64,000 nt of DNA from Mesorhizobium loti R88b (GCF_013170845.1 NZ_CP033367.1:4589001-4653000); one strand, 5' to 3'; shown: positions 36,378 to 48,027, counted from the stretch's first letter. Program-made: numbers and translations. Notes: generated from the letters alone by a model not told the origin.

Positions 36378-37061
36378 TTAGTGCACCGCCGGCAAGCCAA
36401 GCTCGTCCCATTTTTCCCTGGCCACGGGATCGCCGACCAGGAACTCAAAGCCGATGACGCTTTCGCCGTCCTGTGCGAGCTGGCATTTGAATTTCAGACC
36501 ATACCAGTTTCTGCGACTGCGGAAAGCCGCACCAGTTGCTGCAATCGTGGTTCCTGTGATTTTTTCCTCCGCCATTGCATAGGGCACGACCCGCTCCGGC
36601 TGAAAGTCCGCGCGCCAGCGGCGAATCTGGTCCATGGCTTCAAGATTGCACAATTGCACCATTCGTTCGTCGGAGGCGAAGGTCGCGAGATCGGCGCGCG
36701 CCTGCCGGCTGCGCGGATCGGCAAGCGTCTTGGCCGACAGCATTTCAGTCGGCCGGATCATGGCCGGAGCAGTGGGCAGTTGAGTTTGAGGGGCATTCGG
36801 CGGTGGCGTTGGTGTTGGTGCCGGCGCTCGCGCCTCTGGCGCCGGAAGCGGTGCTGGCGCTGGCCGTGGCCTTGTCGAAGCCTCGAACTGCTGCGGTGTC
36901 AGGATGTCGACCGACACCCGCTCTTCCTCCAGCCGTTTGGGCGGCTTGGGCAATGGCATCAAGGCCAGAGTGGCGGCGAGCAGCGTGTGGAGAACGACCG
37001 AGGCTGGAATGCCCCAAGGCGAGGCCTCGGTTCGCAGCGTGACGACCACCGGGCCGCGCAA
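36378..37061 (-). CDS. DUF930 protein with TonB-like N-terminus
   Basis: About 227 residues. After a short cytoplasmic start comes one hydrophobic helix (ASVVLHTLLAATLALMPLP), then a Pro/Ala-rich spacer (PAPAPLPAPEARAPAPTPTPP and more) that could span the periplasm, then a C-terminal DUF930 domain with SDERMVQLCNLEAMDQIRRW and RRNWYGLKFKCQLAQDGE. DUF930 is a rhizobial family of unknown role; the layout resembles TonB. The start is unclear: TTG 37061, GTG 37049 and TTG 37097 (overlapping rarA by 31 nt) are all possible. It follows rarA directly. Confidence 0.75.
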   Translation of the reverse strand: MRGPVVVTLRTEASPWGIPASVVLHTLLAATLALMPLPKPPKRLEEERVSVDILTPQQFEASTRPRPAPAPLPAPEARAPAPTPTPPPNAPQTQLPTAPAMIRPTEMLSAKTLADPRSRQARADLATFASDERMVQLCNLEAMDQIRRWRADFQPERVVPYAMAEEKITGTTIAATGAAFRSRRNWYGLKFKCQLAQDGESVIGFEFLVGDPVAREKWDELGLPAVH

Positions 37062-37066
37062 GCCTG

Positions 37067-38374
37067 TTATTCCCGCTCTTTGCGCAGCTTCGCCCAATAA
37101 TCGAGCCGCTTTCGGATGTCGCGCTCGAAACCGCGCTCAGGCGGATCATAGAAAGTCTGGCGGCCCATTTTCTCCGGGAAATAGTCCTGACCCGAAAAGG
37201 CGTCCGGCTCATCGTGATCATAGCGATAGCCAGCGCCATAGTCCTCTTCCTTCATCAGCTTGGTCGGCGCGTTGAGGATATGCTTCGGCGGCAGCAGCGA
37301 GCCATGCTCCTTGGCGGCGCGCGTGGCCGCCTTGAAGGCGGTGTAGACGGCGTTGGATTTGGGCGCGGTGGCGAGATAGACAGTGGCCTCGGCAAAGGCG
37401 AGTTCGCCCTCCGGTGAGCCGAGATAATCGTAGGCGTCCTTGGCGGCATTGGCGATGACCAGCGCTTGGGGATCGGCAAGGCCGATATCCTCCATCGCCA
37501 TGCGCACCAGCCGGCGGCCGAGATAGAGCGGATCCTCGCCAGCATCGAACATGCGGGCGAGATAGTAGAGCGCGGCATCGGGATCGGAGCCGCGTACCGA
37601 CTTGTGCAGCGCGGAGATCAGATTGTAGTGCCCGTCCTGGCCCTTGTCATAGATCGGCGCACGGCGCTGGACGATGCGCTGCAGCCCCTCAGGATCGAAG
37701 ATCTCGCCAGGCTTGGCGGCACGCCAGACTTCCTCGGCGAGCGTCAGTGATGCGCGTCCATCGCCATCGCTCATGCGGATCAGCATCGTACGCGCCTGGT
37801 CGTCGAGCGGCAGCGCCCTGCCCTCGGTCTCCTCTGCCCGCGTCATCAGCTTGGCGATGCTCTCCTCGCCCAGCGAATGAAAGACCATGACGCGCGCACG
37901 AGACAACAGAGCCGCGTTGAGTTCGAAGGACGGGTTTTCGGTTGTGGCGCCAACCAGGACGACCGTCCCATCCTCCATGACAGGGAGAAAGGAATCCTGC
38001 TGGGCCCGGTTGAAGCGATGGATCTCGTCAACGAAAAGCAGCGTCTGGCGGCCGTTGGCACGACGCAACTTGGCGCCCTCGAACACTTTCTTCAGGTCGG
38101 CAACGCCGGAAAAGACCGCCGATATCTGCTCGAAGGCCAGGCTGGTCTCGCCGGCCAGCAGCCTTGCCACCGTGGTCTTGCCGGTGCCGGGCGGACCCCA
38201 GAAAATCATCGAACCGAGCGAGCCCGAACCGATCAGCCGCGTCAGTGCGCCATCGGGGCCTGTCAGATGCTCCTGGCCGACAACTTCGTCGAGGTTTTTC
38301 GGTCGCAGCCTGTCGGCCAGCGGCCGCCCGGGCGGCACCTTCTCCGGTTCGTCAACGCTGAACAGATCGGCCAT
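37067..38374 (-). CDS. rarA: replication-associated recombination protein A
   Basis: 435 residues, the usual size of RarA/MgsA/WRNIP1. The AAA+ core has Walker A GPPGTGKT (60-67), Walker B LLFVDEIHRF (about 111-120) and sensor 1 GATTENPSF. The C-terminal part has the MgsA clamp-loader-like domain, with YLARMFDAGEDPLYLGRRLVRMAMEDIGLADP and KYxP-like KHILNAPTKLMK. It acts at stalled forks. It stands just after the degP-type gene and before the DUF930 gene, all on the minus strand. Confidence 0.96.
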   Translation of the reverse strand: MADLFSVDEPEKVPPGRPLADRLRPKNLDEVVGQEHLTGPDGALTRLIGSGSLGSMIFWGPPGTGKTTVARLLAGETSLAFEQISAVFSGVADLKKVFEGAKLRRANGRQTLLFVDEIHRFNRAQQDSFLPVMEDGTVVLVGATTENPSFELNAALLSRARVMVFHSLGEESIAKLMTRAEETEGRALPLDDQARTMLIRMSDGDGRASLTLAEEVWRAAKPGEIFDPEGLQRIVQRRAPIYDKGQDGHYNLISALHKSVRGSDPDAALYYLARMFDAGEDPLYLGRRLVRMAMEDIGLADPQALVIANAAKDAYDYLGSPEGELAFAEATVYLATAPKSNAVYTAFKAATRAAKEHGSLLPPKHILNAPTKLMKEEDYGAGYRYDHDEPDAFSGQDYFPEKMGRQTFYDPPERGFERDIRKRLDYWAKLRKERE

Positions 38375-38379
38375 TTATG

Positions 38380-38415
38380 TCTTCAGGTTGGGGCATATCT
38401 TCAGGTTGGAGCCCG
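38380..38415. repeat. two-copy 18-nt tandem repeat before rarA
   Basis: The words TCTTCAGGTTGGGGCATA and TCTTCAGGTTGGAGCCCG follow each other directly, the first 12 bases being identical. It lies in the short gap between the protease stop and the rarA start. Confidence 0.55.
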
Positions 38416-38432
38416 GCCCTTCCGGATCGAGC

Positions 38433-39929
<1,497 letters not shown>

Positions 39930-40069
39930 TCGCGAATCCTCCAAGGCAAGTTCGGGCGCATTGTCCCGACGATTGTGCAAAATGAAAGGCTAAGCCGCTG
40001 AAATCCGACTATTTTTAGCAGCAAAAGAGCTACAGCTGAACTTGAAACCGAAAAACCGCGCCGGACCTC

Positions 40070-40681
40070 ATGAAAACACAACTGGTGTCATTCCGTGACT
40101 TTTTGAAGACCGGCAGATTGGGTGCGGTCTCTCCTGATATGACAATGGCCGAGATTGCCGACGTGATCGGCATACCTGAGCATGCCGATCCGGACTACTG
40201 GACGTTCGGAAAACTCGAAATCTCCTTTGATGTCGAGCCGCCTTACCGGATGAACTGGTTTCAAATCGAAGAGGCCGGTTACCTCAAAGGCGATTTGGAG
40301 GTTCTCACCGATCGCTTGGTACTTTCCCTCGACGGCTTCAGCGGAAAGACAAAGCCATCAGAGTTCCTGGAGGCCGGCCTTTGGACACCAGATCAGGCCA
40401 AGGTTTTCTACGCCGCGTCCTGCTATGACATCGGGATGAATATCTGCGCCGGAACTATCCAGATGCATTTTCATGTACCCACCGACTTCATCGCCGACCA
40501 AGACGCCGAAGCATATTTGAGCGCGTCCTCCCCGTCGCAATCGATGGCGAAAATCGACTCCCGAGCCGTCCTCGACAGTATCTATTCATACCCGCACCCG
40601 AAGACTGAAGAGGTACCGGGTGCATTCAATTGGAAGCTGTTGAGCGGAAGCCAGTACCTGGCGCTGGCCGATGGACGGTAA
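40070..40681 (+). CDS. hypothetical protein, possible immunity-like fold
   Basis: 203 residues, no signal or membrane segment. The opening LVSFRDFLKTGRLGAVSPDMTMAEIADVIGIPEHADPDYWTFGKLEISFD resembles a set of uncharacterised proteins with a first helix, a TGRLG turn and a DYW...FGKLE strand, which are often orphan genes or immunity-like proteins. No catalytic motif is seen. It is divergent from the protease gene and converges on the ribosomal operon, and it stands alone. Function unknown. Confidence 0.7.
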   Translation: MKTQLVSFRDFLKTGRLGAVSPDMTMAEIADVIGIPEHADPDYWTFGKLEISFDVEPPYRMNWFQIEEAGYLKGDLEVLTDRLVLSLDGFSGKTKPSEFLEAGLWTPDQAKVFYAASCYDIGMNICAGTIQMHFHVPTDFIADQDAEAYLSASSPSQSMAKIDSRAVLDSIYSYPHPKTEEVPGAFNWKLLSGSQYLALADGR

Positions 40682-40692
40682 ACCTGACGAAC

Positions 40693-40716
40693 AAAAAGGG
40701 GCCCGCAGGCCCCTTT
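40693..40716. terminator. terminator of the ribosomal super-operon
   Basis: A 9-bp stem (40695-40703 with 40708-40716) with CGCA loop, flanked by A-run and T-run, 25 nt past the rplQ stop. It can also stop the converging hypothetical gene. Confidence 0.85.
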
Positions 40717-40740
40717 AATTCTCTCCGGAAAGACCGAGCC

Positions 40741-41169
40741 TTATGCGGCTGCGGCCTCGTCGGTGCCTTCGGCTTCGATGCGGGCGCGATCGCCGGCGCC
40801 CTTGGCCGAGGTGTCGCGATCGACGAATTCGATGACGGCCATAGCGGCATTGTCGCCGTGACGGAAGCCCGCCTTCATGATGCGCAAGTAGCCGCCATTG
40901 CGGTTGGCGTAGCGCGGCGCGATCGTGTCGAACAAGCGCTTGACGACGCCTTCATTGCCGATCTGGGCAATGACCTGGCGGCGGGCGTGCAGGTCGCCGC
41001 GCTTGCCAAGCGTCACCAGCTTCTCGACGATCGGACGCAGGTCCTTGGCCTTCGGCAAGGTGGTGACGATCTGCTCGTGCTCGAGCAGCGACACGGCGAG
41101 GTTGGCGAACATCGACTTGCGATGGCTAATGCTTCGGGCGAAGCGGCGGCCTTTGAAACCGTGGCGCAT
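40741..41169 (-). CDS. rplQ: 50S ribosomal protein L17
   Basis: 142 residues. It begins [20 protein letters not shown], the universal L17 start, and has [22 protein letters not shown]. The C-terminal tail (about 120-142) is Ala/Glu-rich, as in other alphaproteobacteria. L17 binds 23S rRNA at the exit-tunnel side. It is the last gene of the super-operon, after rpoA. Confidence 0.97.
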   Translation of the reverse strand: MRHGFKGRRFARSISHRKSMFANLAVSLLEHEQIVTTLPKAKDLRPIVEKLVTLGKRGDLHARRQVIAQIGNEGVVKRLFDTIAPRYANRNGGYLRIMKAGFRHGDNAAMAVIEFVDRDTSAKGAGDRARIEAEGTDEAAAA

Positions 41170-41273
41170 GGCTCTTTTCCTTCTTCAGTTGTTCAAGAGG
41201 CCGCGGCCTCTGATGGTTTTCCGCATGACCGTCGGATCGGGCGGCCCACGCCGCCGATCCTTGGAATTCATGC

Positions 41274-42284
41274 TCAATATTGGTCTTCGTAACGCTTGGC
41301 GAGGTCTTCGATGTTTTCCGGCGGCCAGTCCGGCACTTCCATGCCGAGGTGCAGGCCCATCGCCGCGAGCACTTCCTTGATCTCGTTCAGCGACTTGCGG
41401 CCGAAGTTCGGGGTGCGCAGCATCTCGGCTTCGGTCTTCTGGATGAGATCGCCGATATAGACGATGTTGTCGTTCTTCAGGCAGTTGGCCGAACGCACCG
41501 AAAGCTCGAGCTCGTCGACCTTCTTGAGCAGCGCCGGGTTGAAGGCGAGCTCGGTGACAGCTTCGGCAGCGACTTCCTTCTGCGGCTCGTCGAAGTTGAC
41601 GAACAGTCCGAGCTGGTCCTGCAGGATACGGGCGGCGAATGCCACCGCGTCCTCGCCGGTGATCGAGCCATCGGTCTCGATGGTCATGGTCAGCTTGTCG
41701 TAGTCGAGAACCTGGCCTTCGCGGGTGTTCTCGACCTTGTAGGACACCTTCTTGACCGGCGAATACAGGCTGTCGACCGGGATGAGGCCGATCGGCGCGT
41801 CTTCAGCGCGGTTGCGCTCTGCCGGAACGTAGCCCTTGCCGGTGTCGACGGTGAATTCCATGCGGATTTCAGCGCCTTCGTCCAGCGTGCAGATGACGTG
41901 GTCGGGATTGAGGATCTCGACATCGCCAACCGTCTGGATGTCGCCAGCCAGAACCGCACCCGGTCCCTGCTTGCGAACGACCATGCGCTTGGGGCCATCG
42001 CCTTCCATGCGGATGGCGATTTCCTTGATGTTCAAGACGATGTCGGTCACGTCCTCGCGCACACCGGCGATGGACGAGAATTCATGCAGAACGCCGTCGA
42101 TCTGCACGGCGGTGACAGCCGCACCGCGCAGCGAAGACAGAAGCACGCGGCGCAGCGCGTTGCCCAGCGTAAGGCCAAAGCCACGCTCGAGCGGCTCGGC
42201 GACCAGCGTGGTCAGAGTCTTCTTCTTCGACGAGAACTCGATCTTGTTCGGCTTGATCAGTTCCTGCCAATTTTTCTGGATCAT
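41274..42284 (-). CDS. rpoA: RNA polymerase alpha subunit
   Basis: 336 residues. The N-terminal assembly domain (about 20-235) has [23 protein letters not shown], and the C-terminal DNA/activator-binding domain (about 255-325) has [24 protein letters not shown] and [14 protein letters not shown]. The start [17 protein letters not shown] at 42284 is the alphaproteobacterial beginning; an open extension to 42314 was rejected. It lies between rpsK and rplQ. Confidence 0.97.
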   Translation of the reverse strand: MIQKNWQELIKPNKIEFSSKKKTLTTLVAEPLERGFGLTLGNALRRVLLSSLRGAAVTAVQIDGVLHEFSSIAGVREDVTDIVLNIKEIAIRMEGDGPKRMVVRKQGPGAVLAGDIQTVGDVEILNPDHVICTLDEGAEIRMEFTVDTGKGYVPAERNRAEDAPIGLIPVDSLYSPVKKVSYKVENTREGQVLDYDKLTMTIETDGSITGEDAVAFAARILQDQLGLFVNFDEPQKEVAAEAVTELAFNPALLKKVDELELSVRSANCLKNDNIVYIGDLIQKTEAEMLRTPNFGRKSLNEIKEVLAAMGLHLGMEVPDWPPENIEDLAKRYEDQY

Positions 42285-42389
42285 GATGCTTTCCTTCCGT
42301 TGACCCGCCACCATCCAATCGTGGCGGGCGACCTGGAATGCCGTGGAGGAGCGCCCCGGGGGGCGCTCACGCGGCGTTCGATAAATTGC

Positions 42390-42779
42390 TTAGACGCGGC
42401 GCTTCTTGCGCGGGCGGCAGCCATTGTGCGGGATCGGCGTCACATCACGGATCGAGGTGATGGTGAAACCGGCCGCCTGCAGGGCGCGCAGAGCAGACTC
42501 ACGACCCGAGCCAGGTCCGCAGACCTCGACTTCGAGCATGCGCATGCCGTGTTCCTGGGCCTTCTTGGCAACATCTTCGGCAGCCATCTGGGCAGCGAAC
42601 GGGGTCGACTTGCGCGAACCCTTGAAGCCCTGGGCACCGGCCGACGACCACGCAATCGAATTGCCCTGCGCGTCGGTGATGGTGATCATCGTGTTGTTGA
42701 AGGTCGAATTGACGTGGGCAACGCCCGACGAGATATTCTTGCGTTCGCGACGGCGAACACGAGCGGCTTCCTTGGCCAT
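42390..42779 (-). CDS. rpsK: 30S ribosomal protein S11
   Basis: 129 residues ending [13 protein letters not shown], the conserved S11 tail. The [22 protein letters not shown] block (about 19-40) is diagnostic. S11 forms part of the platform near the E site. It is separated from rpsM by an unusual hairpin-forming repeat. Confidence 0.98.
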   Translation of the reverse strand: MAKEAARVRRRERKNISSGVAHVNSTFNNTMITITDAQGNSIAWSSAGAQGFKGSRKSTPFAAQMAAEDVAKKAQEHGMRMLEVEVCGPGSGRESALRALQAAGFTITSIRDVTPIPHNGCRPRKKRRV

Positions 42780-42837
42780 GATAGTCCTTTCAGTTGATCT
42801 CTACACCGCCGTAATGCCAGCGGCTCCACCGGGGAGA

Positions 42838-42914
42838 AGGCAGTAGGGGAATATGGCAGTAGGGCAGTATGTCTGCCGATCCTATTGCCTTACTGCCCTA
42901 CTCCCTTACTGCCC
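42838..42914. repeat. 32-bp imperfect inverted repeat built of GGCAGTA units, between rpsM and rpsK
   Basis: The arms 42838-42869 and 42883-42914 pair at 26 of 32 positions around a 13-nt loop. Each arm itself holds repeated GGCAGTA/GGGCAGTA words (complement TACTGCCC). There is no T-run at the exit, so it does not look like a terminator. It fills most of the 138-nt gap. Confidence 0.8.
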
Positions 42915-42917
42915 AAA

Positions 42918-43286
42918 TTACTTCTTCTTGCCGGCGATCGACTTGGCCGGGCCCTTGCGGGTACGCGCATTGGTATGCGTGCGCTGGCCGCGAACCGGCA
43001 GCGAGCGGCGGTGGCGCAGGCCGCGGTAGCAGCCGAGGTCCATGAGACGCTTGATGTTCATCGACACTTCGCGGCGCAGATCGCCCTCGACCTGATAGTC
43101 GCGGTCGATAGCCTCGCGGATCTGCAGCACTTCCGCATCGGTCAGCTGGTTGACGCGGCGCTCGGCCGGGATGCCGACCTTGTCGACGATCTCCTGGGCG
43201 AACTTCTTGCCAATGCCGTGAATGTACTGAAGCGCAATGACGACGCGCTTGTTGGTCGGAATGTTGACGCCGGCTATACGAGCCAT
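42918..43286 (-). CDS. rpsM: 30S ribosomal protein S13
   Basis: 122 residues starting [19 protein letters not shown] and ending [33 protein letters not shown] (about 87-106) is the S13 signature. It contacts helix 44/P-site tRNA in the head. The frame extends to 43316 but the family start is 43286. rpmJ, found here in some bacteria, is absent. Confidence 0.98.
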   Translation of the reverse strand: MARIAGVNIPTNKRVVIALQYIHGIGKKFAQEIVDKVGIPAERRVNQLTDAEVLQIREAIDRDYQVEGDLRREVSMNIKRLMDLGCYRGLRHRRSLPVRGQRTHTNARTRKGPAKSIAGKKK

Positions 43287-43504
43287 ATTCTTCTCTTCTC
43301 CATTTGGGCGGACCAACCCTCAAAACGAGGTAGGCCCGGCGCTGTCAAAGTTGCCCCGCGTCCGGTGGAGGCCGGCCCTTGCGGGAGTTTCCAGTTCAAA
43401 GCGACCGCCTTGCCCTTGCGGACAAGCAAAGTGCGCATCTGATAGGAAGACGGGCCGCCATACCGCAGCGAACCGCCTTCGTCAAGTGCAATCTTTATTT
43501 TCCC

Positions 43505-44101
43505 CTAACGCGCCTTGGCGGCCGCAGCGAGCACGGCTTCTATCTCGGCGGTCACCGCGTCGATGCTGGCCATGCCGTCGACAGTCTTGAGCCTGCCCTT
43601 GGCGTAGTAGTAGCCGGTCAGCGGCGCGGTTTTCTTGTAGTACTCGCGCAGGCGCTCTTCGAACACCGCGGGGTTGTCATCCTTGCGCACTGGCTGGCCA
43701 GCGGCTTTGGCATCCTCGGCGCGCTTGACGATCCGGCCGACCAGGGCCCTGTCGTCGACGACCAGCTCGATGACCGTATCGAGGCTGATGCCACGATCCG
43801 AAAGCATCGATTCAACCGCATCAGCCTGCACCAGCGTGCGCGGGTAGCCGTCGAGGATAAATCCCTTGGCGCAGTCGGCCTGGTCGATCCGCTCGGCAAC
43901 AATGGCGTTGACGATGGCGTCGGATACCAGCTCACCGGCATCCATCACCGCCTTGGCGCGCTTGCCGACTTCGGTACCGGCCTGAACGGCGGCACGCAGC
44001 ATGTCGCCCGTCGAAAGCTGGGGTATGCCGTATTTGTCTACCAGTCTTTGTGCTTGTGTCCCCTTGCCCGCCCCTGGCGGCCCAAGCAAAATCAACCTCA
44101 T
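43505..44101 (-). CDS. adk: adenylate kinase
   Basis: 198 residues. P-loop GPPGAGKGT (7-15), FILDGYPRT (about 81-89) and the short LID region (about 120-135) mark a short-form Adk without the zinc-binding cysteines. It interconverts AMP, ADP and ATP. Its ATG overlaps the secY stop by 4 nt (ATGA), so it is coupled to secY. A 218-bp gap without a recognised gene follows to rpsM. Confidence 0.97.
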   Translation of the reverse strand: MRLILLGPPGAGKGTQAQRLVDKYGIPQLSTGDMLRAAVQAGTEVGKRAKAVMDAGELVSDAIVNAIVAERIDQADCAKGFILDGYPRTLVQADAVESMLSDRGISLDTVIELVVDDRALVGRIVKRAEDAKAAGQPVRKDDNPAVFEERLREYYKKTAPLTGYYYAKGRLKTVDGMASIDAVTAEIEAVLAAAAKAR

Positions 44102-45438
44102 CTGGCTTTCTTCCCCCCGCGCAGCTTCGACTTCTTGATCAGGCCTTCATACTGGTGCGCAATCAGGTGGCCCTGAATCTGCGCAACCGTATCGAGCGTT
44201 ACACTGACCACGATCAGAAGCGATGTGCCACCAAGGTAGAATGGTACGCCAGTCGCCGAGATCAGAAACTCCGGCAGCAGGCACACCAGCACCAGATAGA
44301 TGGCGCCGACGACGGTGATGCGGGTGAGAACGTAATCGATGTAATCGGCGGTACGCTCGCCCGGACGGTATCCCGGGATGAAGCCCGAATGCTTCTTGAG
44401 CTGGTCGGCGGTGTCCTTCGGGTTGAAGACAATCGCAGTGTAAAAGAAGGCGAAAAACACGATCATCGCCGCATAAAACAGCATGTAGAGCGGCTGGCCG
44501 TGGCCAAGCGAGGCCAGAATGGTGCTCGCCCAGGCCGGCATGTTGGTCGTCTGCGAGAAGCCCGCAATGGTAGCCGGCAGCAGCAGCAGCGACGAAGCGA
44601 AGATCGGCGGAATGACGCCTGACGTGTTGAGCTTGAGCGGCAGGTGCGAGGTGTCGCCCTGGAACATGCGGTTGCCGACTTGCCGCTTCGGATACTGGAT
44701 CAGCAGCCGGCGCTGGGCGCGCTCAAAGAACACGATGAGCGCGATGACGACAATGGCCAGAACGATGATCGCCAGGATCAGGCCGGTGGACAGGGCGCCG
44801 GTGCGGCCCAGCTCCAGCGTGCCGGAAATGGCATGCGGCAGGCCGGCGACGATGCCGGAGAAGATAATCAGTGAAATGCCGTTGCCGATGCCACGCGCGG
44901 TAATCTGCTCGCCGAGCCACATCAGGAACATGGTGCCGCCAACCAGCGTGACGACGGTGGAGATGCGGAAGAACATGCCGGGATCGCTGACGATGCCGGC
45001 GCCGTTCTCCAGACCCACCGAAATGCCATAAGCCTGCACCAACGCCAGCAGGACCGTGCCGTAGCGTGTGTACTGGTTGATGACCTTGCGGCCCTGCTCG
45101 CCTTCCTTCTTCAGCGCTTCCAGCGAGGGAATGACCGATGTCATCAGCTGCATGATGATGGAGGCGGAGATGTAAGGCATGATGCCGAGTGCAAAGATCG
45201 CCATGCGCTGCACGGCACCGCCGGCGAACATGTTGAACATGCCGAGCACGCCCTTGCTCTGCGAGGAGAAGGCCTGGGCGAAGGCGTCGGGATTGATGCC
45301 GGGAAGCGGGATGTAGGTGCCGAGGCGATAGACGAGCAGCGCGCCAATGGTGAACCAGATGCGCTTCTTCAGGTCCTCTGCCTTGGCGAAGGCCGAGAAA
45401 TTCAGATTCGAGGCTAGTTGTTCAGCAGCCGAAGCCAT
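44098..45438 (-). CDS. secY: preprotein translocase subunit SecY
   Basis: 446 residues with ten transmembrane helices. [28 protein letters not shown] opening (about 27-50), [12 protein letters not shown] plug-side helix, [18 protein letters not shown] and the C-terminal [17 protein letters not shown] are SecY hallmarks. It forms the protein-conducting channel. It is preceded by a 194-nt gap carrying a GC hairpin and is coupled to adk. Confidence 0.98.
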   Translation of the reverse strand: MASAAEQLASNLNFSAFAKAEDLKKRIWFTIGALLVYRLGTYIPLPGINPDAFAQAFSSQSKGVLGMFNMFAGGAVQRMAIFALGIMPYISASIIMQLMTSVIPSLEALKKEGEQGRKVINQYTRYGTVLLALVQAYGISVGLENGAGIVSDPGMFFRISTVVTLVGGTMFLMWLGEQITARGIGNGISLIIFSGIVAGLPHAISGTLELGRTGALSTGLILAIIVLAIVVIALIVFFERAQRRLLIQYPKRQVGNRMFQGDTSHLPLKLNTSGVIPPIFASSLLLLPATIAGFSQTTNMPAWASTILASLGHGQPLYMLFYAAMIVFFAFFYTAIVFNPKDTADQLKKHSGFIPGYRPGERTADYIDYVLTRITVVGAIYLVLVCLLPEFLISATGVPFYLGGTSLLIVVSVTLDTVAQIQGHLIAHQYEGLIKKSKLRGGKKAR

Positions 45439-45535
45439 GCCTGATTCTCCGCTTGGTAACGCTTGATGGCCCGTGAGGTCAGGCGGTGCGTTTCACCGAA
45501 GCTCACGAGATAAGCTCCGGGCCCTAAACATGCAA

Positions 45536-45557
45536 GCGGCCGCGTTGACGCGGCCGC
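45536..45557. repeat. GC-rich hairpin between rplO and secY
   Basis: GCGGCCGCG pairs with CGCGGCCGC around TTGA. It lies about 98-119 nt upstream of the secY start. No T-run follows on the coding strand, so it is more likely a pause or processing element than a full terminator. Confidence 0.6.
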
Positions 45558-45632
45558 CTAATTGAACACATCAAAGCTTGATCGTAAGCAAAAACGGGAT
45601 CCCATTCCTGCCGATCGCGCTTCAAATTGCCG

Positions 45633-46106
45633 TTACTCGGCAGCTGCCTTTTCCGGCAGCTTGACCGAACCGCCAGCCTTTTCGATCTTCTCGATCGCGG
45701 CCTTGGAGGCACCGGCGACGTCGAAGGCGAGCTTCGCCTTGATCTCACCGTCCGAGAGGATGCGCACGCCGTCCTTGACGCGGCGAATGACGCCGGCGGC
45801 AACGAGCGATTCAGCCGTCACGGTTGCCTTGGCGTCGAGCTTCTTGGCGTCGATGGCGACCTGGATGCGAGCCAGCGACACGACGGTGAAGCTCTTGGCG
45901 AAGATGTTGTTAAAGCCACGCTTCGGCAGGCGACGGTAGAGCGGCATCTGGCCACCCTCGAAGCCGTTGATGGCGACGCCGGAGCGCGCCTTCTGGCCCT
46001 TGACGCCGCGACCGCCGGTCTTGCCCGAGCCGGAACCGATGCCGCGGCCGAGACGCTTCTTGGAGTGCGTCGCGCCGTCCTTGTCACGCAGATCGTTGAG
46101 TTTCAT
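45633..46106 (-). CDS. rplO: 50S ribosomal protein L15
   Basis: 157 residues. [43 protein letters not shown] at the start is the conserved Gly-rich L15 extension, and [18 protein letters not shown] (about 49-66) its signature. The C-terminal tail is Ala/Glu-rich. L15 is a late large-subunit assembly protein. Confidence 0.98.
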   Translation of the reverse strand: MKLNDLRDKDGATHSKKRLGRGIGSGSGKTGGRGVKGQKARSGVAINGFEGGQMPLYRRLPKRGFNNIFAKSFTVVSLARIQVAIDAKKLDAKATVTAESLVAAGVIRRVKDGVRILSDGEIKAKLAFDVAGASKAAIEKIEKAGGSVKLPEKAAAE

Positions 46107-46128
46107 CTGGGTTCTCCTGCGCTTTGGC

Positions 46129-46326
46129 TCAGCCCTCGTCCACGACGCGGACGAGATGCTGAACGGCGGCGATCATGCCGCGCACGGAAGGCGTATCTTC
46201 CAGGGTGCGCTGCTTGTGCATCTTGTTGAGGCCGAGGCCGACCAGCGTTGCGCGCTGTTCCTTCGGGCGGCGGATCGGCGAACCGATCTGCTCAACGGTG
46301 ATGGTCTTGGTTGCTTTCTTGGCCAT
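46129..46326 (-). CDS. rpmD: 50S ribosomal protein L30
   Basis: 65 residues. [39 protein letters not shown] covers nearly the whole L30 fold. ATG 46326 is preferred to the TTG at 46332. It sits between rpsE and rplO, as usual in the spc cluster. Confidence 0.97.
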   Translation of the reverse strand: MAKKATKTITVEQIGSPIRRPKEQRATLVGLGLNKMHKQRTLEDTPSVRGMIAAVQHLVRVVDEG

Positions 46327-46350
46327 GGTCAAAATCCCTGGTCAGATCGA

Positions 46351-46914
46351 CTATTCTTCAGCCGCTACGGCGGTGCCGCGGCGGGCCTGAAGGGTCGAAT
46401 ACTTGATGCCGCGAGCAGCAGCCACATCCTTGGGATGCATCTGGCTCTTCAGCGCGTCGAAGGTGGCGCGAACCATGTTGTAGGGGTTCGACGAACCCAT
46501 CGACTTGGCAACCACGTCATGCATGCCGAGCGTCTCGAAGACGGCGCGCATCGGGCCGCCAGCGATGATGCCGGTACCCTGCTTGGCAGCGCGCAGCAGC
46601 ACGCGTCCAGCACCCCAGCGTCCTTCGACGTCGTGATGCAGCGTACGGCCCGAACGCAGCGGCACGAAGATCATGTCGCGCTTGGCCGATTCAGTTGCCT
46701 TGCGGATAGCCTCAGGCACTTCGCGCGCCTTGCCGTGACCAAAGCCGACACGGCCCTTCTGATCACCGACGACGACGAGTGCCGCAAAACCGAAGCGACG
46801 GCCGCCCTTGACGACCTTGGCGACGCGGTTGATGTGAACAAGCTTGTCCACCATCCCGTCATCGCGTTCTTCACGATCGCGGCCGCGGCCGCCATCCCTA
46901 CGTTCCTGTGCCAT
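46351..46914 (-). CDS. rpsE: 30S ribosomal protein S5
   Basis: 187 residues. After a polar, Arg/Asp-rich N-terminus ([19 protein letters not shown]) come the S5 double-stranded-RNA domain [20 protein letters not shown] and [17 protein letters not shown]5 guards decoding accuracy; no aberrant residues in the fidelity region were noticed. ATG 46914 fits the family; extension to 46944 was rejected. Confidence 0.97.
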   Translation of the reverse strand: MAQERRDGGRGRDREERDDGMVDKLVHINRVAKVVKGGRRFGFAALVVVGDQKGRVGFGHGKAREVPEAIRKATESAKRDMIFVPLRSGRTLHHDVEGRWGAGRVLLRAAKQGTGIIAGGPMRAVFETLGMHDVVAKSMGSSNPYNMVRATFDALKSQMHPKDVAAARGIKYSTLQARRGTAVAAEE

Positions 46915-46995
46915 ATCCTGTTCCTTGTTTTTTTCCGGAAGCACGGTTGCTGATAAGATCCGGCGCCTCTGTGGGTCACCGGGGGCGAAAGCTTT

Positions 46996-47355
46996 TTAGA
47001 AGCTGAGACCGCCTTCACGGGCAGCTTCAGCCAGGGCCTTGACGCGGCCGTGATAGATGTAGGCGCCGCGATCGAAGACGACTTCCTTGACGCCGGCCTT
47101 GGTGGCGCGCTCGGCGATCAGCTTGCCGATCGCTGCAGCAGCCGCGGTGTCGGCGCCGGTCTTGAGCGAACCCTTGAGGTCCTTCTCGAGCGTCGAAGCA
47201 GCAGCGATGGTGTGACCCTTGGCGTCGTCGATGACCTGAACGTAGATGTTCTTCGACGTACGGTGGACCGAGAGACGCGGACGCTCGCCGGCGACCTTCT
47301 TGATCTGACGGCGGACGCGCTGCGCGCGGCGCTGAATGGATTCCTTGGTAGCCAT
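46996..47355 (-). CDS. rplR: 50S ribosomal protein L18
   Basis: 119 residues. [23 protein letters not shown] (about 24-46) and the C-terminal [24 protein letters not shown] are conserved L18 blocks. The protein binds 5S rRNA together with L5 and L25. Confidence 0.97.
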   Translation of the reverse strand: MATKESIQRRAQRVRRQIKKVAGERPRLSVHRTSKNIYVQVIDDAKGHTIAAASTLEKDLKGSLKTGADTAAAAAIGKLIAERATKAGVKEVVFDRGAYIYHGRVKALAEAAREGGLSF

Positions 47356-47493
47356 GATAGTTCCTTGCCTTCAAAAAACGGGGGCCGCCATATGCGGTAG
47401 GCGAAAGCGCCTCCCGCGACCGCTCCCCGCGGCGTTACGTTTCTCTGGCCTGGTTCTTTCCGAAAAGTCCGCGACTTCCCGGGGCCAAGCCCA

Positions 47494-48027
47494 CTACTTC
47501 TTCTTGCCTTCTTTGCGGACGATCTTCTCGCCTGCGTAGCGGACGCCCTTGCCCTTGTAAGGCTCGGGGCCGCGGTATTCGCGGATCTCGGCAGCCACCT
47601 GGCCAACCTGCTGCTTGTTGATGCCGGTTACGGTGATCTCAGTCGGCTTCGGCACGGTGATGGTGATGCCTGCCGGCGTCTCGTAGACGACGTCATGGCT
47701 GAAGCCAAGTGCCAGTTGCAGGTTCTTGCCCTGAAGTGCGGCGCGATAGCCGACGCCGGTGATCTCGAGCTTCTTTTCGAAGCCGTCCTTCACGCCCTGC
47801 AGGATGTTGACGATCTGCGTGCGCGACATGCCCCACTTCGAGCGAGCCGTCTTGGTCTGGTCGCGCGGCTGGACGGCAATCTCGCTGCCTTCCATCTTGA
47901 CCAGGACTTCGTCGTTCACCACGAACTTCAGCTCGCCCTTGGGGCCCTTCGCCGTCACGGTCTGGCCGTTGACGGTCGCGGTAACGCCCTGCGGCAGCGA
48001 AACGGGTTTCTTTCCAATACGAGACAT
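47494..48027 (-). CDS. rplF: 50S ribosomal protein L6
   Basis: 177 residues beginning [15 protein letters not shown] and carrying the terminal signature [19 protein letters not shown] (about 153-171). It consists of two related RNA-binding domains near the GTPase-associated centre. A 138-nt gap separates it from rplR. Confidence 0.98.
   Translation of the reverse strand: MSRIGKKPVSLPQGVTATVNGQTVTAKGPKGELKFVVNDEVLVKMEGSEIAVQPRDQTKTARSKWGMSRTQIVNILQGVKDGFEKKLEITGVGYRAALQGKNLQLALGFSHDVVYETPAGITITVPKPTEITVTGINKQQVGQVAAEIREYRGPEPYKGKGVRYAGEKIVRKEGKKK

Noticed and set aside
41280..42797. A 505-codon plus-strand frame opposite rpoA and rpsK
   Set aside because: Antisense shadow of two unmistakable genes.
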